The notes: a model not told the origin generated them from the sequence alone. A stretch of DNA of 64,000 bases from Paraclostridium tenue (GCF_039521565.1 NZ_BAAACP010000002.1:1-64000), one strand, 5' to 3'. Positions 17,514 to 27,573 are shown, numbered from the stretch's first letter. Made by a program: numbers and translations.

Positions 17514-18812
17514 TTATTTTTTCTCTTTATCTAGTATAGACTGCATTTCATTTTGTGAATTTTCAAGTACTTTATCTAAAGATATCTCACCTTGCATAAA
17601 CTTAGTTATATTATCTACTATAACTTTATCCCATTTTGAAGTTTCAAAACTATTAGGAAGAGGCATAGCATTTTCGGCAACTTTAGACATAACTGCAGTA
17701 TCTATACCAGTTTTTTCTTTCATAACTTTTCCAAACAATTCTTGGACATTTTTATGTGCTTGTGGAACTAGTGCTAATTCAGTATATTTTTTCATAGATT
17801 CTTCACTTGATATATAATTTATAAAATCAAATGCTTCTTCTGGATGTTTAGAGTTTGAAGATATTACGTTTCCTAAACCATGTATTACAGTCTTAGATTT
17901 ATTACCTTCTTTTATAGTAGGTATTTCATATAATTTAAAGTTTCCAGCAACTTTTGCTTGCTCTTTATCTGAATATGGTAATAAACCATATGAACCAGCT
18001 TGTAAAACTAAAGCTTTTTCTGATTTAAATAATGTTCCTGCTCCTACTTCTATAGTTACATCATGAGGACTGTGTAAATCACTTTTAACTAAGTCAAAAT
18101 ACTTTTTAAATCCTTCTTTAGTTTCTGGTGTAGTTAACATGGCTTTAGTTTTGTCATCACTTATTACTTTACCTCCAGCTGAAGCTACCTCATTAAACAC
18201 TCCTGCTTGTGTACTTTCTGTTGGATATGAAGTAAATGGATAAATATCTTTTGGTAACTTAGTTTTAGCATCTTTTAACCAAGCTATCATTTCATCCCAG
18301 TTCCATCCTTCTTTAGGTTCAGGTATATTATACTCTTTCATAAGTTTAGTGTTTATCATTAATATGTTGTTATCCCAGAAAGTTGGCATACCGTATTGCT
18401 CACCTTTATAATTATATAAACTACTTATACTTTCCAAATATTGATTCATATCAACATTTTTATTTTTTATATAATCCTTCATACTAACTAACATTCCATT
18501 ATCTGCATACTTATTAAAGTTAACAGCATTCATCCAGTATATATCTGGAGCTGATCCTCCCGCTGCCGCTGTTTCCATTTTAGTCCAATAGTCTGCAAAA
18601 GAATATTGTTCTACCTTAATGTCTACATTTGGATTTTTTTCTTCATATTCATTTATTAATGTTTCAACTGCCTTCATATGAGTTTTATCCCATATAGCAT
18701 ACCTTAATTCTACTTTTCCATTTGCACTGTCTCCCCCAGTTGAGCTACAGCCCGTTAAACCTAATACTAAGGTCAAAACTGCTCCTGTTATGATTCCCCT
18801 TTTTAAAAACAT
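17514..18812 (-). CDS. Extracellular sugar-binding lipoprotein of an ABC importer
   Basis: 432 residues. Lipoprotein signal with lipobox LTGC (Cys about 22), followed by a solute-binding family 1 domain: ELRYAIWDKTHMKAVETLI, then GGSAPDIYWMNAVNFNKYADNG (about 95-116) and the hinge region GAGTLFKSEKALVLQAGSYG. The N-terminal WD and the acidic pocket fit oligosaccharide or glycoside binders, but the sugar cannot be named from sequence alone. It is the first transport gene behind the oxidoreductase at 20241, 148 bases downstream, and is followed by two permeases. Strong AAGGGG ribosome site. Confidence 0.9.
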   Translation of the reverse strand: MFLKRGIITGAVLTLVLGLTGCSSTGGDSANGKVELRYAIWDKTHMKAVETLINEYEEKNPNVDIKVEQYSFADYWTKMETAAAGGSAPDIYWMNAVNFNKYADNGMLVSMKDYIKNKNVDMNQYLESISSLYNYKGEQYGMPTFWDNNILMINTKLMKEYNIPEPKEGWNWDEMIAWLKDAKTKLPKDIYPFTSYPTESTQAGVFNEVASAGGKVISDDKTKAMLTTPETKEGFKKYFDLVKSDLHSPHDVTIEVGAGTLFKSEKALVLQAGSYGLLPYSDKEQAKVAGNFKLYEIPTIKEGNKSKTVIHGLGNVISSNSKHPEEAFDFINYISSEESMKKYTELALVPQAHKNVQELFGKVMKEKTGIDTAVMSKVAENAMPLPNSFETSKWDKVIVDNITKFMQGEISLDKVLENSQNEMQSILDKEKK

Positions 18813-18960
18813 AACAATCCCCTTCCATAGTTAAAATATATTCACAATAATATTTTCTGAATATTCTATGTTTTCCTTAATAATATTTTATAATAAACTA
18901 ATTTAATTTGTATTTGTAATTTCATCCATCTTTTTTACAATTTTGTGTATTAAGGATTTT

Positions 18961-20241
18961 TTAAGCTTTAACTTTCAATTTTTCGATAGCTTCATTCCAA
19001 AACTTATCTATATTAACTACTTCTTTATTTAATCTAGAGTGTTCAGCTGCAAATGCCATTATATGACTTTCAACAGACTTTGTAGCGCTAGTTCTACCTT
19101 CTCCCCCATTTTCAGCTACTAGCTTAACAAAATCTTGCATTATGCCATAATCTCCTCCACCATGACCACCTTCAACTTCTTCTGGTGTTATAGTTTCTAT
19201 AGTGTTTTTCCCAAATTGTTCAAATTTTTTAATTTCTATAGTATTTTTAACATGATTTCCTCCAACTTCACCATGAGTAAACATTAGTTTTATAGTTCTG
19301 TTACATTCTTCAGTAAATGCAGATAAATTAAATGTAGCTGTTATATCATCTTCAAACTCAAGTATAGTTACCATATGATCAACTACATTATTATCACACT
19401 TATATACACATCTTCCGTATGGTCCTGTTCTTAAAGCTTCTTCTAAATTTTCTTTAGTTGGCACCGGATGTACAACTTTTGCAAATATAGGTTTATCTGA
19501 TAAGTATAATTTTTTAGCAGAATATGGACATTTCTCTTCAACCTTACAATCTAAACATCTATCTGCCATACCTTCTTTAAAACTTTTATCTCTCATATGA
19601 GTTAAATGTCCAAATGCTGATATATTATTACATTTCTTTCCAGTCAACCAAAGTAATATGTCCATATCATGACAACTCTTAGCTAATATTAGAGGACTTG
19701 TTTCATTGCTGTTTCTCCAATTTCCTCTAGTAAAAGAATGTGCAAAGTGCCAGTATCCTATATTTTCATTATGCTGTATGCTTACTAATTCTCCTAGTTC
19801 TTTACTATCTACTATTTCTTTTAATTTAGAAAAGAATGTTGTATATCTAAGTACATGGCATATCATAAACACTTGATTAGGATACTCTTTTGCTAATTCC
19901 CCCAATTTCACTATATCTTCTAACTTATTTGACATTGGCTTTTCAAGTAATACATGATATCCTTTTTCAAGCGCCATTTTAGTTGGTTCATAATGAGATT
20001 CATCATTATTGGCTATTATTATTGCATCTGCTAATCTATCTTTTTCTAATAACTCTTCCCATGTTTCAAATACATTTTCAGAATCTATATTATGTTCTTT
20101 AACACATATATCTCTTCTTAAATCGTGAGGTTCTGCTACAGCAACTACTTGTCCTAGTTCTTCATGTTGTTTAAAATATGGTGCATAGGCATGCATACCT
20201 CTTGCTCCAGCTCCTATTATTGCAACTGTGATCTTTTTCAT
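18961..20241 (-). CDS. Gfo/Idh/MocA-family oxidoreductase with a cysteine cluster
   Basis: 426 residues. The N-terminal Rossmann fold shows VAIIGAGARGM (about 5-15), the acidic ribose-binding residue after VAVAEP, and the catalytic-type motif LLEKPMSN (about 99-106). The middle carries RCLDCKVEEKC (about 233-243) and GRCVYKC (about 281-287), five cysteines in short spacing that could bind zinc or an Fe-S cluster. Members oxidise or reduce sugars and inositols with NAD(P). Being first in the sugar-importer unit, it probably converts the imported compound. AGGGGGG lies 9-10 bases before the ATG. Confidence 0.85.
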   Translation of the reverse strand: MKKITVAIIGAGARGMHAYAPYFKQHEELGQVVAVAEPHDLRRDICVKEHNIDSENVFETWEELLEKDRLADAIIIANNDESHYEPTKMALEKGYHVLLEKPMSNKLEDIVKLGELAKEYPNQVFMICHVLRYTTFFSKLKEIVDSKELGELVSIQHNENIGYWHFAHSFTRGNWRNSNETSPLILAKSCHDMDILLWLTGKKCNNISAFGHLTHMRDKSFKEGMADRCLDCKVEEKCPYSAKKLYLSDKPIFAKVVHPVPTKENLEEALRTGPYGRCVYKCDNNVVDHMVTILEFEDDITATFNLSAFTEECNRTIKLMFTHGEVGGNHVKNTIEIKKFEQFGKNTIETITPEEVEGGHGGGDYGIMQDFVKLVAENGGEGRTSATKSVESHIMAFAAEHSRLNKEVVNIDKFWNEAIEKLKVKA

Positions 20242-20326
20242 TAATTAATACCCCCCTTGAATTTAATCCCTATATACTTATTTAATTATATTTTAATACT
20301 TTGTATATTTTATGTATTTGCACTTT

Positions 20327-20353
20327 TGTATAAAAGTTTTATACTTTTATACA
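20327..20353. promoter_or_regulatory. Inverted repeat between oxidoreductase and AraC regulator
   Basis: TGTATAAAAG (20327-20336), a 7-base spacer, then CTTTTATACA (20344-20353): perfect 10-base arms in the 213-bp divergent gap. It is the natural candidate for the AraC binding site controlling the sugar unit. Confidence 0.5.
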
Positions 20354-20454
20354 TCAAATTCAGGTTAAAAATATAATTAGATTTTGATTTTTAATGAAAT
20401 TTTTTGTAAAATAATATTAGGAAATAGATTTCATAGTTTTAGGGGGATTATAAA

Positions 20455-21624
20455 TTGTTCAAACAAACTACTTGTTTATCTTTTGAAAAATACGGAACAA
20501 TTTTAGCTGACTTACCTGATGATATAATTATTTGCGAAAAAAAATCATCACTTAATCTTTTAAATAAGTCAGTTAATAAATTATATTTTTCAAATACTGA
20601 TTTACATATTAAGTTAAGAAGTGGGGTAGTTCTTATTATAGTTTCTAATGATTCTAATTTTGATAATATAGAATCATTTATTTTAAATAGTAAAATAAAA
20701 CTTAAAAAAGGTATTTATTATAATTTTATACCTATATCTAATAATTGTAGCATTGATTTATTTGGAGAAAATCCATTTTTTAAATCTATAAATTTAAACC
20801 AATCATATACATATAAAGAAATAGTTCCTACTTTTTCTATAAATAAAATATATACTAAATTTTATCAAGAAAAACCTATAAATTACTTATTTAAAGGAGA
20901 AAAACATGACTTTTGGGAACTTACTTATGTTGATAGGGGAATTCTTTATACCAAAGTTAATGGAGTAGAATATAAATTATCTCAAGGTGATTTATTTTTT
21001 TATTCTCCTAATGATTATCATAGTCAGTATACAGATAACAAAAAGTCTTGTTCTTATTTAACTGTAAGCTTTGATATGGATTTTAACGATGTTTTATTGA
21101 TTTCTAATAAAGTATTTTCCCCTACTAAAGAAATTCATACTATAATAAGTAAACTTATGAAAGAACTTAATTCTACTCATCTTTACTGTGATGAGCTTTC
21201 AATATGTTACTTAAAAGAGTTAGTTCTTAAAGTTCTTAGCATGGATTTTGAAAGCATAATAATAAAGCCTGTTAACAAAGTTCAACAGTATTATGATGAT
21301 ACTCTTTTAAATAATATATTACAATTTATAAATGATAGTTTATATGATTATTTAGATATAAAAACAATTTGTGATAAATTTAATATAAGTAGTTCTAAAC
21401 TTCATTTATTATTTAAAAAGAATCTAGATACTACAGTTAAACTATATATAAATGAATTAAAATTAAAAAAAAGTAAAGAACTTATACAAGAATCTAATTA
21501 TACTATTAGCCAAATATCTGAAATACTCGGATTTAACTCTATACATTATTTTTCAAATAAATTTAAAAAAGTTTATGGATTTTCACCTACTGAATATTTA
21601 AGGTCTATAAACAAAAATTATTAA
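20455..21624 (+). CDS. AraC-family transcriptional regulator of the sugar unit
   Basis: 389 residues. A cupin-like sensor lies around residues 140-215 (WELTYVDRGILYTKVNG, then LSQGDLFFYSPNDYHSQY), and the two helix-turn-helix repeats of AraC/XylS occupy about 285-385 (LDIKTICDKFNISSSKLHLLFKK, here in two pieces, and ISQISEILGFNSIHYFSNKFKK). The first 130 residues are an extra N-terminal domain I do not recognise. The start is a TTG with GGGGA 7 bases ahead. Divergent placement from the oxidoreductase and importer indicates that it regulates them. Confidence 0.87.
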   Translation: MFKQTTCLSFEKYGTILADLPDDIIICEKKSSLNLLNKSVNKLYFSNTDLHIKLRSGVVLIIVSNDSNFDNIESFILNSKIKLKKGIYYNFIPISNNCSIDLFGENPFFKSINLNQSYTYKEIVPTFSINKIYTKFYQEKPINYLFKGEKHDFWELTYVDRGILYTKVNGVEYKLSQGDLFFYSPNDYHSQYTDNKKSCSYLTVSFDMDFNDVLLISNKVFSPTKEIHTIISKLMKELNSTHLYCDELSICYLKELVLKVLSMDFESIIIKPVNKVQQYYDDTLLNNILQFINDSLYDYLDIKTICDKFNISSSKLHLLFKKNLDTTVKLYINELKLKKSKELIQESNYTISQISEILGFNSIHYFSNKFKKVYGFSPTEYLRSINKNY

Positions 21625-21650
21625 AGACTAGGGAAATACCCTAGTCTTTA
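21622..21650. terminator. Bidirectional terminator
   Basis: TAAAGACTAGGG/CCCTAGTCTTTA with a five-base loop, starting in the AraC stop codon and 12 bases from the convergent transporter stop. Confidence 0.85.
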
Positions 21651-21661
21651 AATTTATATTA

Positions 21662-23068
21662 TTAAGCTGTAGCTTCCTCATCATCACTACCTATCATAGC
21701 AGTTAACTTTTTATTAAATCCAAGTAATATGAAAGTACCAACTATTAATATTACAGGTATAGATACGAATGTTTGCATAAGTCCCATTTTCTCTATTATC
21801 ATTTGAACATATCCTGCTGCTTTGTTTGCAAAGAAAGTAGCGCATGCCCAAACCCCCATAAGTAAAGATAAATATTTAGCTGGTGCTATTTTACTTACTA
21901 GTGAGTTACCTAATGGCGAGAAACACATTTCTCCTATAGTTTGGAATAAAACGAATAACATTAACCAAATAACACTAGTTTTTACAGTAGAGGGCGCTCC
22001 TACTCCTCTTGAAAGTTCAGCAGCTATTACAAATCCAAATGCTACTGCTAAAAATACATATCCTAGTGCTATTTTTTGAGCCATACTCAAGTCACCTTTT
22101 TCTCTTTTAGATAACATAGTCCATATAGCTGCCATTATTGGTCCTAAAACTACACATAAAAATCCATTTAATGCAGTTTCTATCCACATTACAGGTATCT
22201 CAAAGCTTCCTACATGCATGTTTACATAATCTTTCATATATAAAGTTAATGAAGAACCTGCTTGGTTATAAAATACCCAGAAGAAAATTGAGAAAAATGA
22301 TAATATGAATATTACTTTTACTCTGTCTTTTTCTTTCTTAGTTAAAGGTCTATCTCCAGCTTGTTCACCTTTAGAGTTGCTAGTTTTTCCAGCTTGTTTA
22401 TCAAGCATTTTTTGAGGATATTTACCAGCTTCTCCTAAGAATTTCATAGTGCAAGTAAATAATAATCCCCCAAGTAACGTAACTATTGCAGCTAACATGA
22501 AACATTGTCTAAATCCATATTCAACAACTTGTCCATTTTCTATGACTGCAAAAGTTTTAGTATATAATATACCTATAGTTAATGACCCTATAAATGATCC
22601 TAAGTTAACAAATGTATATAATAAAGAAAAGGCTGCATCTTTTCTAGTATTATCATCGTATAATTCCCCAACTAAGGCATTTAAATTTCCTTTAAAGAAA
22701 CCAGTACCTATTGATATTAAAATTATCATTGCATGAACCCACATTACACTTGTTGCAAAATAACCTAATGCATATCCGGCTGCCATTATAACTGAACCTA
22801 TAATTACACAATATCTAGCTCCTATCCATCTATCACATATCATTCCCCCAAATATTGGTGCTAAATAAGTGAATGCTGCTAGGTTTGCTGCTATAGCTGC
22901 TGCATCGGCGTTGTCTATTCCTAGTCCACCCTGAGATATTGAGTATGATAAGAATAGTAATAATAACGTTTTAGATCCATAGTATGCGAATCTTTCAAAC
23001 GTAAATGTTAACCCACAAACATATAACCCTTTAGGATGCTTTGTAGGTGCAGATGTTGTTTTTGACAT
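21662..23068 (-). CDS. dtpT: POT/PTR2-family di- and tripeptide transporter
   Basis: 468 residues with about 12-14 helices. The N-terminal FERFAYYGSKTLLLLFLS (about 24-41) is the ExxER-type POT signature, and FFKGNLNALVGELYD (about 121-135) matches the second PTR2 signature. These are proton-coupled symporters for short peptides. Two Xaa-Pro aminopeptidase genes follow upstream on the same strand, so uptake and cleavage of proline-containing peptides are probably linked. Good GGGGGA ribosome site. The symbol is by family, not by orthology. Confidence 0.9.
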   Translation of the reverse strand: MSKTTSAPTKHPKGLYVCGLTFTFERFAYYGSKTLLLLFLSYSISQGGLGIDNADAAAIAANLAAFTYLAPIFGGMICDRWIGARYCVIIGSVIMAAGYALGYFATSVMWVHAMIILISIGTGFFKGNLNALVGELYDDNTRKDAAFSLLYTFVNLGSFIGSLTIGILYTKTFAVIENGQVVEYGFRQCFMLAAIVTLLGGLLFTCTMKFLGEAGKYPQKMLDKQAGKTSNSKGEQAGDRPLTKKEKDRVKVIFILSFFSIFFWVFYNQAGSSLTLYMKDYVNMHVGSFEIPVMWIETALNGFLCVVLGPIMAAIWTMLSKREKGDLSMAQKIALGYVFLAVAFGFVIAAELSRGVGAPSTVKTSVIWLMLFVLFQTIGEMCFSPLGNSLVSKIAPAKYLSLLMGVWACATFFANKAAGYVQMIIEKMGLMQTFVSIPVILIVGTFILLGFNKKLTAMIGSDDEEATA

Positions 23069-23105
23069 TTATCAAGTCCCCCTTAAATAATATTTAGTTT
23101 TATAT

Positions 23106-23137
23106 TAAAGTAGCTTTGCATATACAAAGCTACTTTA
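23106..23137. terminator. Stem-loop after the first aminopeptidase gene
   Basis: A perfect 13-bp stem (23106-23118 with 23125-23137) with loop CATATA, about 14 bases from the stop at 23151. The T-tract is weak, so partial read-through into the transporter gene is possible. Confidence 0.65.
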
Positions 23138-23150
23138 GTATACCCTTAGA

Positions 23151-24941
23151 TTAAATTTCTCTAGTATATTCCTTTAACCAATCGCACTCTTCTTTAGTTA
23201 AGAAAGGTGACACTTTATCATAAACTAATTTATGATAGTTATTTAAGTAATCTCTTTCTTCTCTATTTAACTCATTTACATCTATTGCATCTATATCTAT
23301 TGGTGCAAATGTCACAACTTCAAATTCCATGAATTGCCCATATTCATTTTTCTCTGCTTTTTTTGTTATAAGTTCATTTTCTATTCTTATTCCATGAGAA
23401 CCTTCTATATATATACCAGGCTCATTAGTTGTTACCATTCCTTCTTCAAGAGTTGCTGTTTCTAATCTTTGAGGAACTATTCTCCATCTAAATCCATTAG
23501 GTGATTCATGTATTGTTCCTAAAAATCCTACCCCATGTCCTGTACCACATTTATAATCTATTCCTAAATTCCACATTGGTCTTCTTGCTAATATATCTAA
23601 ATTATATCCTTTAACCCCATATAAGAATTTTGCCATTGATAAATTTATCATACCTCTAACTACAGCTGTAAAATGTTTTTTCAGCTCATCACTAATTTCT
23701 CCTAGTGCTATAGTTCTAGTTATATCTGTTGTACCATCAAAATATTGCCCACCTGAATCTATTAAAAATAAATCACTTGGTTCTAACTTATAATCTGTTT
23801 CAGGTGTTGCACTATAGTGCATCATAGCCGCATGTTCTTTATATCCTGCTATCGTAGCAAAACTTGGTTCTATAAATCCATCTTGTTCACGTCTTAAACT
23901 TTCTAATTTTTCAGCTGCACTTATTTCAGATATCTCTACTTTACCTACATTGTTTTTTAACCAATACATAAACTTAGTAAAAGCTATCCCATCTTTTAAG
24001 TGGCTGTTTCTTATATTCTCCAACTCAATACTATTTTTTACTGCTTTAAAGTTCATAGTTGGATTAAGTCCATTTATCTTTTTAACTTCATTTGGCAAAT
24101 TATTATATATTGAATAGTTAACCTTTTCATCATCTAATAATACATTTTCTTTTTCATCTATAGTTTTAACAAATTCATATATATCATTGTAAGGCTTTAT
24201 TATAACATTTTCTTTATTTAACTCATTTATTATTTCGTCATTTAATTTATTATCATCTATAAATAAATAAACTTTATCCATTGTTATTAATGAATAGGAA
24301 AGAACAACTGGAGTATATTTAACATCTCTTCCTCTTATATTGAATAACCAAGCTATATCATCAAGAGTTGTCATAATATGAGTTGTAGCACCTTTAAGCT
24401 TCATTTCATTTCTAAGTCTTATAAGTTTTGAACTAAATGTTTCTCCTGCATATTTTACATCCAATAAAAAAGCTTTTTCTGTTGATAGTAAAGGTCTATC
24501 TTTCCAAATTTTATCAACTAAATCATATTCATATTTTATATTTATGTTTTTATCTTTTAAAGCTTCTTGTAGTGCTTTTCCTTCATTTGCAGATATTAAT
24601 CTACCATCAAATCCTAAGGTAGAATTATTAGCCATTTTCTCACATAGATATTCTTTTGTAGTAGGTACCCCTTCTTCTCCCATTTTAAATAGCTTAATAC
24701 CTGTGTTTTTTAATTGATTTTCAGCTTGTATAAAATATCTTCCATCTGTCCAAAGTCCTGCTTCTTCCATAGTTACTACTAAAGTTCCTGCAGAACCTGT
24801 AAATCCTGATATATAAGCTCTAGATTTAAAATACTCTCCTACATATTCACTTTGGTGACTATCTGAAGATGGTATTATATATGCATCTATACCATATTCT
24901 TCCATACAATCTCTTAATTTCTCCAAATTTCCCCTTAACAT
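23151..24941 (-). CDS. Xaa-Pro aminopeptidase (M24B), copy 1
   Basis: 596 residues, the length of long-form aminopeptidase P. Two creatinase-like N-terminal domains (about 1-300) precede the pita-bread catalytic domain (about 310-540), where metal ligands are recognisable: LIDSGGQYFDGTTDITRT (two Asp), CGTGHGVGFLGTIHE (His), then TTNEPGIYIEGSHGIRIENE (two Glu). It removes an N-terminal residue preceding proline. It is a tandem paralogue of 25179-26969, with the same length and near-identical sequence over much of its length. No signal peptide; cytoplasmic. GGGGGC ribosome site. Confidence 0.93.
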   Translation of the reverse strand: MLRGNLEKLRDCMEEYGIDAYIIPSSDSHQSEYVGEYFKSRAYISGFTGSAGTLVVTMEEAGLWTDGRYFIQAENQLKNTGIKLFKMGEEGVPTTKEYLCEKMANNSTLGFDGRLISANEGKALQEALKDKNINIKYEYDLVDKIWKDRPLLSTEKAFLLDVKYAGETFSSKLIRLRNEMKLKGATTHIMTTLDDIAWLFNIRGRDVKYTPVVLSYSLITMDKVYLFIDDNKLNDEIINELNKENVIIKPYNDIYEFVKTIDEKENVLLDDEKVNYSIYNNLPNEVKKINGLNPTMNFKAVKNSIELENIRNSHLKDGIAFTKFMYWLKNNVGKVEISEISAAEKLESLRREQDGFIEPSFATIAGYKEHAAMMHYSATPETDYKLEPSDLFLIDSGGQYFDGTTDITRTIALGEISDELKKHFTAVVRGMINLSMAKFLYGVKGYNLDILARRPMWNLGIDYKCGTGHGVGFLGTIHESPNGFRWRIVPQRLETATLEEGMVTTNEPGIYIEGSHGIRIENELITKKAEKNEYGQFMEFEVVTFAPIDIDAIDVNELNREERDYLNNYHKLVYDKVSPFLTKEECDWLKEYTREI

Positions 24942-25128
24942 AATAAGCCCCCTTATTATTCTACATAATCTTTTTACACTTTTTATTCAATTATATCTTA
25001 TCATTTCATGAGACCGTTTTCAATATATTCGTATTATTTTTCTTATTTTTTAAAATTTTTATTAAATAGAGAAAATTTATTTGATTTTTTTGCTTTTATT
25101 CAAGTGATTACATAGTAAGTCAAATAAA

Positions 25129-25166
25129 AAATAGGTATATAATTTACATAAATTATATACCTATTT
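25129..25166 (-). terminator. Terminator after aminopeptidase copy 2
   Basis: A perfect 18-bp stem (25129-25146 with 25149-25166) runs into TTTTTATTTG on the minus strand, 12 bases from the stop at 25179. Confidence 0.8.
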
Positions 25167-25178
25167 AAACTAAATATT

Positions 25179-26969
25179 TTATACTTCTCTAGTATATTCT
25201 TTTAACCATTCTTTTTCTTCAATAGTTAAGAACGGTGATATTTTATCATAAACCAATTTATGATAACAATTTAGATATTCCCTTTCTTCTCTATTCATTT
25301 CTTTTACATCTATAATATCTAAATCTATTGGAGCCAATGTCACAACTTCAAATTCCATAAATTGACCATATTCATTTTTCTCTGCTTTTCTAACAACCAA
25401 TTCATTTTCTACTCTTATACCATGAGAACCTTCTATGTATATACCTGGTTCATTAGTTGTTACCATTCCTTCTTCAAGTACTGCACTGTCAAATCTTTCA
25501 GGAACTATTCTCCATCTAAATCCATTTGGAGCTTCATGAACATTTAATAAAAATCCTATACCATGACCTGTTCCACACTTATAATCTATTCCCATATTCC
25601 ACATCGGTCTTCTTGCTAATATATCTAAGTTATATCCTCTTACTCCATGTAAAAACTTAGCCATTGATAAGTTTATCATACCTCTAACTACAGCTGTAAA
25701 ATGTTTTTTAAGTTCATCACTAACTTCCCCTAATGCCATAGTTCTAGTTATATCTGTAGTTCCATCAAAATATTGTCCACCTGAATCTATTAAGAATAAA
25801 TCACTTGGTTCTAATTTGTAGTCTGTTTCAGGTGTTACGCTATAGTGCATCATAGCAGCATGTTCTCTATATCCTGCTATAGTTCCAAAGCTTGGCTCTA
25901 TAAATCCCTCTTGTTCACGTCTTAAATCTTCTAATTTTTTAGATGCACTTAACTCAGATATTTCTATCTTACCAACATTATTTTTTAGCCAGTACATAAA
26001 CTTAGTAAAAGCTACCCCATCTTTTATATGGCTGTTTCTTATATTTTCTAACTCAACCTTATTTTTTTGAGCTTTCATCAACATAGTTGGATTAAATTCA
26101 TCAATTTTAATAACTTCGCTAGGTATGTTATTTAATATAGCATAGTTTATTTTTGTTGAATCTAATAGTATTTTTTCATCTTTGCCTAAAGTTTTTATAA
26201 ATTCATAAATATCATTATATGGTTTTATACATACATCTTCTTTATTTAATTCATTTAATATTTCCTCATTTAACTTAGTTTCATCTACAAATAAATAAAC
26301 TTTATCTAAAGTTATTAATGCATATGATAAAACTACTGGATTGAATTTAACATCTCCACCTCTTATGTTAAATAACCAAGCTATATCATCAAGAGTTGTT
26401 ATAACATGAGCTGTTACATTTTTCTCTCTCATAGTATTTCTAAGTCTTTCTAATTTTGAGCTAAATGTTTCTCCTGCAAATTTTACATCTAATAAAAATG
26501 CTTTTTCAGTTGATAGAGAAGGTCTATCTTCCCATACCTTTCCAACTAAATCATATTCATAAACTATTTTTATATTTTTTTGAGCTAATTTATCTTCTAA
26601 ATTTGAACCTTCTTTTGCACAGATAACTCTACCATCAAAACCTAATATTCCACCTTCTTTTATATTGTTATATAAGTATTCATCAGTAGTAGGTACCCCT
26701 TCTTCTCCCATCTTAAATAACTTTATAGTACTTCCTTTTAATTCATTTTCTGCTTGTATAAAGTATCTTCCATCAGTCCATAGACCTGCTTCATCCATAG
26801 TTACTACTACAGTACCTGCAGAACCTGTAAATCCTGATATAAATTCTCTACATTTAAAATAATCTCCAACATACTCACTTTGATGATTATCTGAAGATGG
26901 TATTATATATGCATCTATATTTTTTTCATTCATATACTTTCTAAGTATAGATAATCTTTCTTTTATCAT
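25179..26969 (-). CDS. Xaa-Pro aminopeptidase (M24B), copy 2
   Basis: 596 residues with the same domain order as copy 1. Metal ligands are intact: LIDSGGQYFDGTTDITRT, CGTGHGIGFLLNVHE and TTNEPGIYIEGSHGIRVENE. Differences from copy 1 are spread through the N-terminal domains (for example MIKERLSILRKYMNEKNI against MLRGNLEKLRDCMEEYGI) and a few catalytic-domain loops, indicating an older tandem duplication in which both copies stay under selection. Each copy has its own GGGGAGG- or GGGGGC-type ribosome site and its own terminator, so they are separate transcription units. Confidence 0.93.
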   Translation of the reverse strand: MIKERLSILRKYMNEKNIDAYIIPSSDNHQSEYVGDYFKCREFISGFTGSAGTVVVTMDEAGLWTDGRYFIQAENELKGSTIKLFKMGEEGVPTTDEYLYNNIKEGGILGFDGRVICAKEGSNLEDKLAQKNIKIVYEYDLVGKVWEDRPSLSTEKAFLLDVKFAGETFSSKLERLRNTMREKNVTAHVITTLDDIAWLFNIRGGDVKFNPVVLSYALITLDKVYLFVDETKLNEEILNELNKEDVCIKPYNDIYEFIKTLGKDEKILLDSTKINYAILNNIPSEVIKIDEFNPTMLMKAQKNKVELENIRNSHIKDGVAFTKFMYWLKNNVGKIEISELSASKKLEDLRREQEGFIEPSFGTIAGYREHAAMMHYSVTPETDYKLEPSDLFLIDSGGQYFDGTTDITRTMALGEVSDELKKHFTAVVRGMINLSMAKFLHGVRGYNLDILARRPMWNMGIDYKCGTGHGIGFLLNVHEAPNGFRWRIVPERFDSAVLEEGMVTTNEPGIYIEGSHGIRVENELVVRKAEKNEYGQFMEFEVVTLAPIDLDIIDVKEMNREEREYLNCYHKLVYDKISPFLTIEEKEWLKEYTREV

Positions 26970-27205
26970 AATAAATCCTCCCCAATTATATTTGATATTT
27001 TTAACTGAAATTAGTATTTCTTAAGTTAAATCTAACAAATTGTTATTTATTTGTTTATGTAAATTTTACCACTTTAAGATATCGTTTTCAATAAATTCAA
27101 AACTAATTTTTTAATATATTTAATTTTTTATTTATAATAAAATTTATCTTTATGCTAATAATTAACTTGTTAATTATTATAAAAGTTTATGTTATTCACT
27201 AATTA

Positions 27206-27269
27206 ATTCTAAAAATAAAAAATGATTAAAGATTTATTATAATCTTTAATCATTTTTTATTTTTAGAAT
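27206..27269. terminator. Long perfect hairpin, 29-bp stem
   Basis: 27206-27234 pairs without mismatch with 27241-27269 around TATTAT. It consists of an ordinary terminator core flanked by matching A- and T-tracts, so it should work in both directions. It lies 8 bases below the rhodanese stop. Confidence 0.75.
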
Positions 27270-27276
27270 ATTAATA

Positions 27277-27573
27277 TTATTTATATTCTATAATTCCATT
27301 TTTCAAATTATATATATGTTTAAAACCTTCCATTTCAAGTAAATTACACGCAATTATACTCCTATGACCACTTCTACAGTAAATTATAACCTTTTTATCT
27401 TTGTAATCTATAATGTCATCTATATCGTGCATCAAATTTTGAAGGGGTATATTTGTAGCTCCATCTATATTTTTTTCATCAAATTCTTCTTCTGTTCTTA
27501 TATCTATTAATAATGTATCTTTATCCTTTATCATTTCTTTTAATTTTTCATTATCTATATTTATATAATTCAT
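27277..27573 (-). CDS. Single-domain rhodanese
   Basis: 98 residues, one rhodanese domain, no signal peptide. LIDIRTEEEFDEKNIDGATNIP and the active-site loop YCRSGHRS (Cys about 66) are diagnostic. It moves sulfane sulfur between carriers in the cytoplasm. Ribosome site GGAGGA. It is a separate gene from the exported rhodanese at 35724-36155 and stands between the aminopeptidases and RNase Z without obvious coupling. Confidence 0.92.
   Translation of the reverse strand: MNYINIDNEKLKEMIKDKDTLLIDIRTEEEFDEKNIDGATNIPLQNLMHDIDDIIDYKDKKVIIYCRSGHRSIIACNLLEMEGFKHIYNLKNGIIEYK

Noticed and set aside
27206..27269. 29-bp perfect inverted repeat as a possible mobile-element end
   Set aside because: It is a terminator core whose A- and T-tracts happen to pair; there is no partner copy, no target duplication and no transposase.
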